Assembly (NCBI RefSeq): GCF_021513135.1
Contig: NZ_CP090980.1
Location: 310,001 to 374,000 of the forward strand
From: Vibrio sp. SS-MA-C1-2
GTDB taxonomy: Bacteria > Pseudomonadota > Gammaproteobacteria > Enterobacterales > Vibrionaceae
Direction of reading: 5' to 3'
DNA length: 64,000 nt
A program made the position numbers and the translations under genes. Shown one piece after another: positions 42,960-51,068 of this stretch. The notes below the pieces were generated by a model. It was given only the letters and a program-made list of their open reading frames with translations, did not search any database and was not told the origin of the DNA. Position 1 is the stretch's first letter. Every line of letters starts with the position of its first letter.

Positions 42960-44563
42960 TAAGACTCCTCCTTTTGCGATCTCGGAGTTAAATCCAATTT
43001 TAAACGGTCACACACATGTTGAGCAAAACCGGTACCCGCTTCGTTATAAAGATTAAATGCAGCATCCGCCCCACTCTCAAGTAGACCATCAATTTGATCC
43101 GAATATTCAGCAATTGCGGCAACTTTGCCTTCAAAACCTTTTTGCTTTAATTGCTCTAAGGCAATTTGATTCGCTTGATGGTGTGGCATCGCGAGTAAGA
43201 CTAATTTAACATTTTGAGTGTTTAAGATCCTTGCCCAAAAATCAGAATCGGTTGCATCCGCAGTAATCACGTTACGCCCCTCTTCTTTATGTTTATCGGT
43301 CATCTCCTCTCGCACTTCAACACCCAATAAAGTATCACCAAACTGCCGATGTAACTCTTTATACGCGCCTGTCCCTATTCTTCCCATGCCTAATATCAAC
43401 ACTTTCGCATCACCTGGGTTTATTAAACGGTCTTTTTGATTCAGCCGCTCCATCGTGGTCTCTTTCAACCACTGACTAGAATATTGATAAAATTGATGCC
43501 CTAAACGATTCAATGGAGCAGAAATCATAAAGGAAAGAGAGACAGCAAGTGCAATCGCAGTCAGAATATCCGCAGGCATCCAACCTAATTGATACGCTAA
43601 TCCGCCAACAATCAAACCAAACTCACTGTAATTAAAGAGCGTTAATGACGCTAAAAACGAGGTTCGAACTCTAAAATTAAATTGGTTGAGAATAAAGAAA
43701 TATAAAACCCCTTTAATAGGTAACATCAGTAATAACAATACAGCCAATACGGCGCCGCTTACAGTAAGCGAAACTGATAAACCAATATTTAAGAAGAAAC
43801 AAACTAAAAAAAGTTCTTTCATATTAAACAGGGACTTTGAAAGTTCAGAAGCTTTTTTGTGACCAGCAAGCAACATTCCAAGAATCAATGCACCTAGATC
43901 CGGCTTCATGCCTACCAACTCAAACAGGCCTGCACCCACCACCAGCGCCATGAAAATACCGAATAGTACCAACATTTCACCGTGGCCGACTTTATCAAGC
44001 AAGCGATAAAAAAGAGGACGTAGCAGTGGAAGAGCAAAGAGAGCAATCGCATACCACTCAGGAACTTTACCTGTTGAGGCGGTTAAAAATAATACCGCAA
44101 AGATGTCTTGCATTACTAGGATACCGATAGCGATAGTGCCAAAGGTTGCGTTCATCTCTCCTTTCTCTTGTAACGTTTTGACTGCAAACACGGTACTAGA
44201 AAAGGAGAGCGCAAAACCCAAAACAATCAGTTCACGGTTGGCCATCTCAGCCAGAGACGTCATTCCTGTTAACTTCAATGCATAGAGAATAAAGGTAAAA
44301 AGCAACGTGGTGGCCACATTATGAAGTGTCGAGCCCAGCCAAATCTCTTTACCTAATAAGGTTTTGATATCAAGCTTTAAACCAATAGTAAACAGAAGTA
44401 GAAGGACACCAAGATCGGCAAGTGCAGTAATTGTTGGCTGGGTTTGATAACCAAAAAAGTGTAAACCAAAACCAGTAAAAAGGAAGCCAACCATTGGAGG
44501 AAGATGACATTTCAGCGCTAAAAAACCTGAGAGGAACGCAGCGGTAATGATAATAACTTCCAT
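42959..44563 (-). CDS. Kef/YbaL-type cation:proton antiporter with RCK domain
   Basis: About 534 residues from the ATG chosen (MEVIIITAAFL); a GTG five codons earlier is the alternative. A monovalent cation/proton antiporter-2 membrane domain with about 12 helices (LALKCHLPPMVGFLFTGFGLH, LLLLFTIGLKLD, FALSFSSTVFAVK) is followed by a cytosolic TrkA-N/RCK domain with the NAD-binding motif LGMGRIGTGAYKEL (about 400) and acidic ADATDSDFW. Such proteins exchange K+ for H+ and are gated by nucleotides or glutathione conjugates. Its stop overlaps the Sir2 start. Exact subgroup is not certain. Confidence 0.88.
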   Translation of the reverse strand: MEVIIITAAFLSGFLALKCHLPPMVGFLFTGFGLHFFGYQTQPTITALADLGVLLLLFTIGLKLDIKTLLGKEIWLGSTLHNVATTLLFTFILYALKLTGMTSLAEMANRELIVLGFALSFSSTVFAVKTLQEKGEMNATFGTIAIGILVMQDIFAVLFLTASTGKVPEWYAIALFALPLLRPLFYRLLDKVGHGEMLVLFGIFMALVVGAGLFELVGMKPDLGALILGMLLAGHKKASELSKSLFNMKELFLVCFFLNIGLSVSLTVSGAVLAVLLLLMLPIKGVLYFFILNQFNFRVRTSFLASLTLFNYSEFGLIVGGLAYQLGWMPADILTAIALAVSLSFMISAPLNRLGHQFYQYSSQWLKETTMERLNQKDRLINPGDAKVLILGMGRIGTGAYKELHRQFGDTLLGVEVREEMTDKHKEEGRNVITADATDSDFWARILNTQNVKLVLLAMPHHQANQIALEQLKQKGFEGKVAAIAEYSDQIDGLLESGADAAFNLYNEAGTGFAQHVCDRLKLDLTPRSQKEES

Positions 44564-44792
44564 ATCGACAATAAGCACCTTTTTCTAAAAAATCTATTTT
44601 ATTTAGTATGTTACAATTGTATGCCAAATCAACAGTAGTTAGCAAGAAAGTAAATATAGTTTAGTAACGGAGAAAATAAATAGTGTCTATCGAGCGCTTA
44701 TTTATAACATTCAAAATGAAAATTTAAAAGAACAATAAAAAGAGACGAATTGATAATACTTAAGAAAAAATGTCTCTTTTTTATTTCAGATA

Positions 44793-44920
44793 TATACCCT
44801 TCTTACTTGAAGTTGCTAGGTTGTTGGCTGAGCTCATTTGCCCCAATCATATAATACATTTATACTCATGGGGCTTCACTCACTTGCCGCCTACTAGCAA
44901 CGCCAATTACTTTGGGTATA
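44793..44920 (-). repeat. ERIC element, full length, reverse orientation
   Basis: It reads TATACCCTTCTTACTTGAAG to CTTTGGGTATA and ends 6 bp before the stop of the minus-strand hydrolase gene, in the 363-bp gap before the antiporter gene. The rest of that gap is AT-rich with nothing recognised. Confidence 0.9.
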
Positions 44921-44926
44921 ACAACT

Positions 44927-45748
44927 TTATTTTAAGAAATTCACAGTTTTCAAAATCACTTGTTGCTGCTGATCATTATCTGAGAATACCCCAAAAATAT
45001 GACCCACTTTTGAAATTTCGATATGCTTTGCCAAAGCTTCACGGTTATTTTCAGTTAAGACTTTTGGTGCATCCGTCACCACTTTATCATCCGTTTCACC
45101 GGTAATAAATTGTACATCGCCTTTATAGTGTTTAAAGCTATTAATCACATCATATTGTAGCAACGACTCGATAAACTGATCTGAAACTGTTAATTTTCTA
45201 AAACCTAAATCCAAGGTAACTTTACCTTGCTCTTTCGCTGTCGCTTTATCTTGTTGAGAAATCCCTTGATATAACTCATCCAACTGCATTGGCGTTGACC
45301 ATAAAGAAAGTTTATTGATCTCTTTATAATCACTAAAAGCTAAAATAGAGATCTCTCCCCCTAAACTAAAGCCTTGGACTTCAATATTTGTTGCGCCTTT
45401 ATCAACTAAAAACTGATACGCATTTTGTGCATCTTCGACCATAGTCGTGATTGATGCTTTATCTGAAGTCACAGGAGAATCACCAAAACCTCTAAAATCA
45501 ATACGTAGAGAGTTAACCCCTTCTTTCTCTAAACTATTCGCCAATGAAGTATAAAGATCACCCACTTCATGACGAGAAGAACCATAACCATGCAGCATTA
45601 AAACGGTTTTAGTCGCTGGTGTATCAGCAACAACATAAGTGCCCACTGCGCCATCAATATTAACGATTGTCTCGTCGGCCATTGCTGTTCCCATAAATAA
45701 AGAGCTTATAGCAAAAGTGGCAAATCCTTTTATAAATCTATTTTTCAT
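44927..45748 (-). CDS. Exported alpha/beta hydrolase
   Basis: 273 residues from the start chosen (MKNRFIKGFATFAISSLFMGTAMA|DE), which gives a clean signal peptide. A longer frame would add 34 residues read out of an ERIC element and is unlikely. The fold motifs are the oxyanion-side HGYGSSRHE, the nucleophile elbow GFSLGGE (Ser), the acid loop ITGETDDKVV (Asp) and the late His in KVGHIFG. It is a periplasmic serine hydrolase or esterase; the substrate is unknown. It is upstream of the antiporter on the same strand, separated by an ERIC. Confidence 0.85.
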   Translation of the reverse strand: MKNRFIKGFATFAISSLFMGTAMADETIVNIDGAVGTYVVADTPATKTVLMLHGYGSSRHEVGDLYTSLANSLEKEGVNSLRIDFRGFGDSPVTSDKASITTMVEDAQNAYQFLVDKGATNIEVQGFSLGGEISILAFSDYKEINKLSLWSTPMQLDELYQGISQQDKATAKEQGKVTLDLGFRKLTVSDQFIESLLQYDVINSFKHYKGDVQFITGETDDKVVTDAPKVLTENNREALAKHIEISKVGHIFGVFSDNDQQQQVILKTVNFLK

Positions 45749-45792
45749 ACTTTCTAATTTCCATTGCTTGACCCAATCAGTTCTTTTACTAC

Positions 45793-45920
45793 TATACCCT
45801 TCATACTTGAAGTCGCTAGGTTGTTGGCTGCACTCGTTCGCCCCAATCATAGAGTATACCTATACTCATGGGGCCTCACTCACTTGCCGCCTACTAGCGA
45901 CTCCAATTATTTTAGGTATA
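45793..45920 (-). repeat. ERIC element, full length, reverse orientation
   Basis: It reads TATACCCTTCATACTTGAAG to ATTTTAGGTATA, 45 bp upstream of the hydrolase start. It contains the in-frame codons that artificially extend that gene. Confidence 0.9.
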
Positions 45921-46011
45921 TAAATGAAGATTGAGATATTTAATTTATTGATAAGTCCGTATCATACCATCATATTATTCTTATCCACTAATAAATGCAG
46001 AGACCTCTTTA

Positions 46012-46434
46012 ATGACAGTAAAACAGAAACTCACACTAATTAGAGGCGTTCCCGGCAGTGGTAAATCAACTTTAGGTGCGACATTAAATGGTACATTACT
46101 CGAAGCAGATATGTATTTTATTGATAAAAAAGGCAATTATCGTTTCAACGGTAATAAAATAAAGCAAGCCCATCAGTGGTGTCAAAATGAAACTAAAAAC
46201 GCCCTATTACGAGGGGAAGATGTTATTGTTGCGAATACCTTTATTAAACTTTGGGAAATGCAATTTTATTTAGAGTTACCCCACCAACTCAATTTGCCGA
46301 TAGAAGTCGAAGTTATCGAACTAGAAGGCCGATTCCAAAATATTCATCAGATCCCTAACAGGGTAATTCAAAAGATGAAATCACAATTCCAACCTTACTC
46401 TTACAACGCGACAGCTACAATCAGGCACAAATAA
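46012..46434 (+). CDS. P-loop kinase-like ATPase (N4BP2/polynucleotide-kinase-like)
   Basis: 140 residues. The Walker A motif GVPGSGKST (residues 12-20) is followed by LLEADMYF, a likely Asp for substrate or Mg, and a short core ending with VEVIELEG. The compact size and the phrase IRGVPGSGKSTLG fit the AAA_33/N4BP2-like kinase group that phosphorylates small molecules or nucleic-acid ends. Substrate unknown. It is a single gene that shares a terminator with the convergent glgB. Confidence 0.8.
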   Translation: MTVKQKLTLIRGVPGSGKSTLGATLNGTLLEADMYFIDKKGNYRFNGNKIKQAHQWCQNETKNALLRGEDVIVANTFIKLWEMQFYLELPHQLNLPIEVEVIELEGRFQNIHQIPNRVIQKMKSQFQPYSYNATATIRHK

Positions 46435-46481
46435 AAAAGCCCTTATGTCATTATTAAAAATAAAAACAATAAGGGCTTTTT
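46434..46481. terminator. Bidirectional terminator
   Basis: AAAAAGCCCTTAT pairs perfectly with ATAAGGGCTTTTT (13 bp). T-runs follow on both strands. It lies between the convergent kinase-like gene and glgB. Confidence 0.9.
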
Positions 46482-46507
46482 AAATTTTATACTTTTAACT
46501 AAATAGA

Positions 46508-48712
46508 TTATTTATCAGCGTGAAACAACCAATATTGCGTTGAAAGCGGCGGCAAATTAACCACAATCGAGAACGGTGACTCACCAACAGCAATCGCTTC
46601 CGCTACAGCGTCTGATGTAACAGGATATTGACTACCATTATAATATTCAGCATCACTATTTAAGATCAATTCATAACGTCCAGCCAATGGAACACCGATA
46701 CGGTAAGCCACTTTTGGATCTGGGGTTAAATTCGCTGCCACCAATACACGCTGCTCTCCTTGTTCAGAAAGACGCTCCCACGCTAAGATGCTGTTCTCAC
46801 GATCTAATTCCACACGCCATTCGAAACCACGATCACTGCAATCCAATTGATGCAAAGCCGGATATTGACGATAAACTTGGTTCAGATCACGGGTTAGATT
46901 CTGCATCCCTTGGTATTGAGGCTGCTCTAGCAGTGACCAATCAAGCTCGGCATCATGGTTCCATTCGGTTTTTTGACCAAACTCCGCGCCCATAAAGTTA
47001 AGCTTTTTGCCCGGCATACCATACATATAACCGTAATAAGCACGCGCGTTGGCCATCTGCTGCCACTCATCGCCCGGCATCTTATTGGCAATCGCCCCTT
47101 TACCGTAAACCACTTCGTCATGAGAAAGTGATAGCACATAGTTTTCACTAAAGGCATAAACTAGCGGGAAAGTGATGGTATCATGGTGCCATTTACGGTG
47201 AACGCTCTCCTCTTGGAAATAAGCGAGAGAGTCATGCATCCACCCCATATTCCACTTAAAACCAAACCCTAAACCATTGAGATCAACAGGACGAGAGACC
47301 CCATCAAAAGCCGTTGACTCTTCTGCAATCGTCATCACATTTGGATAGTGACGATACGCTTCTAAATTCACCCATTTCAACAGATCGATAGCATCGTAAT
47401 TGTGATTACCACCATCACGATTCGGGATCCATTGATCATGTTCACGTGAATAGTCAAGGTAGAGCATCGACGCCACCGCATCGACACGTAAACCGTCAAT
47501 ATGGAAATTATCCAACCAATAAAGCGCATTGGCCACTAAGAAACGACGAACATGTTCACGGCCATAGTCATAAATATAGCTCTTCCAATCTTGATGCCAG
47601 CCACGACGAGGGTCAGGATCATTAAATAGCGCCGTCCCATCGAAATTAGCTAAACCATGTTCATCAGAAGGAAAATGAGCAGGAACCCAATCCAATACTA
47701 CGCCCACACCCGCTTGGTGACATTGATCGACAAAGTATTTAAAGTCGTCAGGTGAGCCATAACGGCTGGTTGGCGAAAACATACCAATAGTTTGATAGCC
47801 CCACGAACCATAAAAAGGATGTTCACTGATCGGCATCAATTCAACATGCGTGTAACCCATCTCAACTAAATACGGCACCAGTTGATCAGCTAATTGACGA
47901 TAATTTAAAAAATCACCATTGTGATCGCGACGCCAACTACCGGCATGCAACTCATAAAATGAGAGTGCTTCAGTGTGCTTCTCTGTGACTTCACGTTGGC
48001 ACCATGCACTATCTTTCCATTGGTAGCCTTGTTGATTGTAAACCTTTGATGCAAATGAAGGATATTGCTCACTGTCATACCCCCAAGGATCAGCTTTGTT
48101 TGGCAGTAAATTGCCCGTTGAATCTTTAAGCTCAAACTTGTAACGCTCACCTTCTGAAAGAGAAGGAACAAATAGCCCCCAAAGACCATCATCCATACGT
48201 TGCAGTGGGTGGCGTCGACCATCCCAGCTATTAAAATCACCAATCACGCTGACAGTTGACGCATTCGGCGCATAAACCACAAAACGGACCCCCGTAACCT
48301 CTTTTCCGTCACGAGAAACCGTCAGTAACTGTGCGCCCATCTCTTTATATTGAGAACTGGGCTCTAACAGTGCGGCTTTCGACGGATAAATATTATGGAA
48401 TTGGTAAGGGTCAGCAATTTGTTGAACGCCACTTTGCCATTCAATTGCCAGCTCATAATAGCGAGCCGTTAAATCAAGATCTTTAAGTGCATGAGAAGAT
48501 GACAGCACAAATGCACCATGGTGCGGTTGAGAAAGTGCAATAGTTTGACCATCATCTAGCACAAGAGAGACATTTATTGCTCCAGGCATCCAGACATTAA
48601 GAAGGTCATCATTATCAAACTGAGGACCAAGAATCGAAAAAGGGTCTGATAGCTCAGCGCATTCTAATTGATGATATCGGGTTTTACTTAATAGGTGGTT
48701 CGTCCCAGACAA
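46508..48712 (-). CDS. glgB: 1,4-alpha-glucan (glycogen) branching enzyme
   Basis: 734 residues, matching E. coli GlgB (728). It makes alpha-1,6 branches in glycogen in the cytosol. Two N-terminal beta domains (second one [21 protein letters not shown]48) precede the GH13 barrel with [16 protein letters not shown] (nucleophile Asp), MTIAEES (acid Glu) and [11 protein letters not shown]. The start codon is TTG, with AAGGAG eight bases before it; there is no ATG nearby that fits. It follows malQ, but a terminator-like hairpin lies between, so expression relative to malPQ may be lowered or controlled separately. Confidence 0.95.
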   Translation of the reverse strand: MSGTNHLLSKTRYHQLECAELSDPFSILGPQFDNDDLLNVWMPGAINVSLVLDDGQTIALSQPHHGAFVLSSSHALKDLDLTARYYELAIEWQSGVQQIADPYQFHNIYPSKAALLEPSSQYKEMGAQLLTVSRDGKEVTGVRFVVYAPNASTVSVIGDFNSWDGRRHPLQRMDDGLWGLFVPSLSEGERYKFELKDSTGNLLPNKADPWGYDSEQYPSFASKVYNQQGYQWKDSAWCQREVTEKHTEALSFYELHAGSWRRDHNGDFLNYRQLADQLVPYLVEMGYTHVELMPISEHPFYGSWGYQTIGMFSPTSRYGSPDDFKYFVDQCHQAGVGVVLDWVPAHFPSDEHGLANFDGTALFNDPDPRRGWHQDWKSYIYDYGREHVRRFLVANALYWLDNFHIDGLRVDAVASMLYLDYSREHDQWIPNRDGGNHNYDAIDLLKWVNLEAYRHYPNVMTIAEESTAFDGVSRPVDLNGLGFGFKWNMGWMHDSLAYFQEESVHRKWHHDTITFPLVYAFSENYVLSLSHDEVVYGKGAIANKMPGDEWQQMANARAYYGYMYGMPGKKLNFMGAEFGQKTEWNHDAELDWSLLEQPQYQGMQNLTRDLNQVYRQYPALHQLDCSDRGFEWRVELDRENSILAWERLSEQGEQRVLVAANLTPDPKVAYRIGVPLAGRYELILNSDAEYYNGSQYPVTSDAVAEAIAVGESPFSIVVNLPPLSTQYWLFHADK

Positions 48713-48725
48713 AATATTTCTCCTT

Positions 48726-48748
48726 AAAAAAAGGCCCGTAATGGGCCT
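48726..48748 (-). terminator. Terminator/attenuator between malQ and glgB
   Basis: AGGCCC-ATTAC-GGGCCT on the minus strand is followed by a T-run (six or seven T) that runs straight into the glgB Shine-Dalgarno (AAGGAG). It is GC-rich and compact, so likely functional. Confidence 0.85.
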
Positions 48749-48758
48749 CTATATAAAT

Positions 48759-50939
48759 TTATTTTTGACTCGCTTCTGCTCTTATTCTTGTCAAGTCATT
48801 GGTTAATTGAGCAATATCATCTCGAGAAAAGATATCACCTAGATTCGCAGATAGCTTACGGCGCCAGTTGGGGTACTCATCAACAGTACCCGGAATGTTG
48901 ACTGGCTTATCCATTTCTAACCAATCTTCCAATTGTAAACTTAATAGCGCACTAGCACCAGCAGCAAGATGCTTCTGCATACTAAAGTTAAGTGCTTGCT
49001 CCATTGGCATTGCATTTGCATTATGACCAATACCATCAGGTAAATAACCATGCCAGTTTAAGCTATCAACTAGGCGCTGTTTAGATTCAGCTCGATCATC
49101 AAAAAGACCTTGAAGCTGTTCTTTATCTGGATAAAGCCCTAATTCGCTGCCCATCTTAAGATCTTCACAGTGCCAAAATCCTTTTAAGGTTGGCATATCA
49201 TGCGTACAAAGTGCAGACATCGATTGCTCTGGATAGTGACTTGGAGAGTAGTAACCACCATCTTCAGCAACTTCAAAGAAGAAAACTTTATAAGAGTGAA
49301 CACCTGCATCGGCCAGTAAAGAGATAATTTCATCAGGCACGGTACCTAGATCTTCACCGATAACCGCACACTGATGACGATGGCTCTCTAAAGCGAGAAT
49401 GGAAAGCATATCTTGTACTGGGTAATAGATATATGCACCATTATTCGCAGATTCGCCACGAGGAATAAGCCATAAACGAAGCAACCCCAGAACATGATCG
49501 ATACGTAAAGCACCACAAGATCGCATATTGGCACGTAACATATTGATATAAGCTTTGTAGCCACTATTTTTTAGCGTTAATGGATTAAGTGGCGGCAGTC
49601 CCCAATTTTGACCGAGTGGACCTAGGATATCTGGCGGCGCGCCAACCGAAAGATCCATACATAATGTACCGTCGTTTGCCCAAGTTTCAGAACCGCACTC
49701 GCTCACACCTACGGCAAGGTCACGATAAAGACCAAGGGTCATGCCCTGCTCTTTAGCAAAATGTTGCACTTCACTCAGTTGTTCCGCTGCCTGCCATTGG
49801 CTATACATATAAAGCTGAATCGTATCTTGATTTTCAATAATGTAATTCTGTACATCCTTACGATCAAACTGGCGATATTTCTCTGGAAAAACGGGCCAGC
49901 CCCAACAGTTTGAATCTTGTTGGATTAACTCAGCGTGCAGTGCATCAAATGCCGCTTGATGAACTAAGCTATCTCCGCCTTCTTTAACAAATGCTTGAAA
50001 CGCTTTTGCTCGAACACTGTTCTTTGCTAAATGTTGCTGTTGAAACACCTTAAATAATAGAGGCAGAATCGCCATCTTAAGGGCAGAAACTTCACGATAT
50101 TGTACCCATTCATTTGAGCGCGCTACAGAAATTCGTTGTTGGAAATCAACACTGCCTACTAAATTTTGAGCTTCTTCACTTTGAGCAAATTCAGCAATCG
50201 CACCCACATCTAAATAGATCGTATTTAGCCAAGTACGAGATGATGGGCTATACGGACTTGCCGACTCAGGCATTGCTGGAAATAGAGAGTGAATTGGGTT
50301 TAAGCCAACAAAATCACCACCACGTTGAGCAATTTCACCCACTAACTGTTTTAGATCACCAAAATCACCGATACCCCAGTTTTGCTCAGTACGTAGCGTA
50401 TAAAGCTGTATACTGGTACCCCAGGACTTCTTACCTTCTGCTAATGTTGGTTGTTTATAGCAACTCGCTGGCGTCACAATAAGGGTCATTTCATAAGGGG
50501 TTTTACGACGTTTTCGATTAACGTTTAGCGTATGATAACCCTCGGATAAGGTTACAGGGAGTAAGAAAACGATCGCGCCATTTTCTGTACGCTCATCACG
50601 CACGTCAAGATCACTTAACTGACCGTTGGTGACGTCACCTTGCTCAGTTTCTAGCTGCCAACTAAACTCATTAACACGCGCACTTGTAGCGACATGCAAT
50701 GAGATTTCTAGTGGCTTATCTTGTTGAATAACCAATACAGGATCAAGAACGGGTTGTTGATGCATTTTTTGAGCTGAAGCAAGTAATTTGCTGTCACTGC
50801 TTGTATCATAACCTAAACCAGCAAGGATCTTACGTTGCTGCTCTTCTGATACATGAGCTTCATCGCCCCAAGCACTGATATAGCTCTCCGCTAAGCCGGC
50901 TAACTTTGCAACCTGTTGTAATTCAGTTTCTTTTGTCAT
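48759..50939 (-). CDS. malQ: 4-alpha-glucanotransferase (amylomaltase)
   Basis: 726 residues, close to E. coli MalQ (694). A GH77 enzyme that moves glucan chains between maltodextrins in the cytosol, giving longer chains for the phosphorylase and free glucose. Seen: SWGTSIQLYTLRTEQNWGIGDFGDL, SPYSPSSRTWLN, ALRIDHVLGLLRLW (nucleophile Asp region), VIGEDLGTVPDEI (acid Glu) and CTHDMPTLKGFW. The N-terminal domain is the extended one of enteric/Vibrio MalQ. It lies 129 bp after malP on the same strand, with a hairpin between. Confidence 0.95.
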   Translation of the reverse strand: MTKETELQQVAKLAGLAESYISAWGDEAHVSEEQQRKILAGLGYDTSSDSKLLASAQKMHQQPVLDPVLVIQQDKPLEISLHVATSARVNEFSWQLETEQGDVTNGQLSDLDVRDERTENGAIVFLLPVTLSEGYHTLNVNRKRRKTPYEMTLIVTPASCYKQPTLAEGKKSWGTSIQLYTLRTEQNWGIGDFGDLKQLVGEIAQRGGDFVGLNPIHSLFPAMPESASPYSPSSRTWLNTIYLDVGAIAEFAQSEEAQNLVGSVDFQQRISVARSNEWVQYREVSALKMAILPLLFKVFQQQHLAKNSVRAKAFQAFVKEGGDSLVHQAAFDALHAELIQQDSNCWGWPVFPEKYRQFDRKDVQNYIIENQDTIQLYMYSQWQAAEQLSEVQHFAKEQGMTLGLYRDLAVGVSECGSETWANDGTLCMDLSVGAPPDILGPLGQNWGLPPLNPLTLKNSGYKAYINMLRANMRSCGALRIDHVLGLLRLWLIPRGESANNGAYIYYPVQDMLSILALESHRHQCAVIGEDLGTVPDEIISLLADAGVHSYKVFFFEVAEDGGYYSPSHYPEQSMSALCTHDMPTLKGFWHCEDLKMGSELGLYPDKEQLQGLFDDRAESKQRLVDSLNWHGYLPDGIGHNANAMPMEQALNFSMQKHLAAGASALLSLQLEDWLEMDKPVNIPGTVDEYPNWRRKLSANLGDIFSRDDIAQLTNDLTRIRAEASQK

Positions 50940-51006
50940 TTGAATTCCTTATAAACAGTATCTTCACTATTTATCTCTATCTCTTAATGATTGAAATCAT
51001 CTCACT

Positions 51007-51043
51007 CAGAGGATGAAAGCATGATTAAATCTTTCATCCTCTG
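51007..51043 (-). terminator. Intercistronic hairpin between malP and malQ
   Basis: CAGAGGATGAAAG pairs perfectly with CTTTCATCCTCTG (13 bp, 11-base loop), without a following T-run. It may stabilise the malP mRNA end and give more MalP than MalQ, not stop transcription completely. Confidence 0.65.
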
Positions 51044-51068
51044 GTATTATCCATAATTTAGTTAATGA

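Noticed and set aside
43364-43376. GCGCCTGTCCC inside the antiporter gene as another RAYT repeat
   Set aside because: It is ordinary coding sequence for the Rossmann motif (GRIGTGAYK) on the other strand; the match is chance.
45749-45850. 34-residue N-terminal extension of the alpha/beta hydrolase (MIGANECSQQPSD...)
   Set aside because: It is encoded by an ERIC element and lies before a normal signal peptide start; the downstream ATG gives a clean exported protein.
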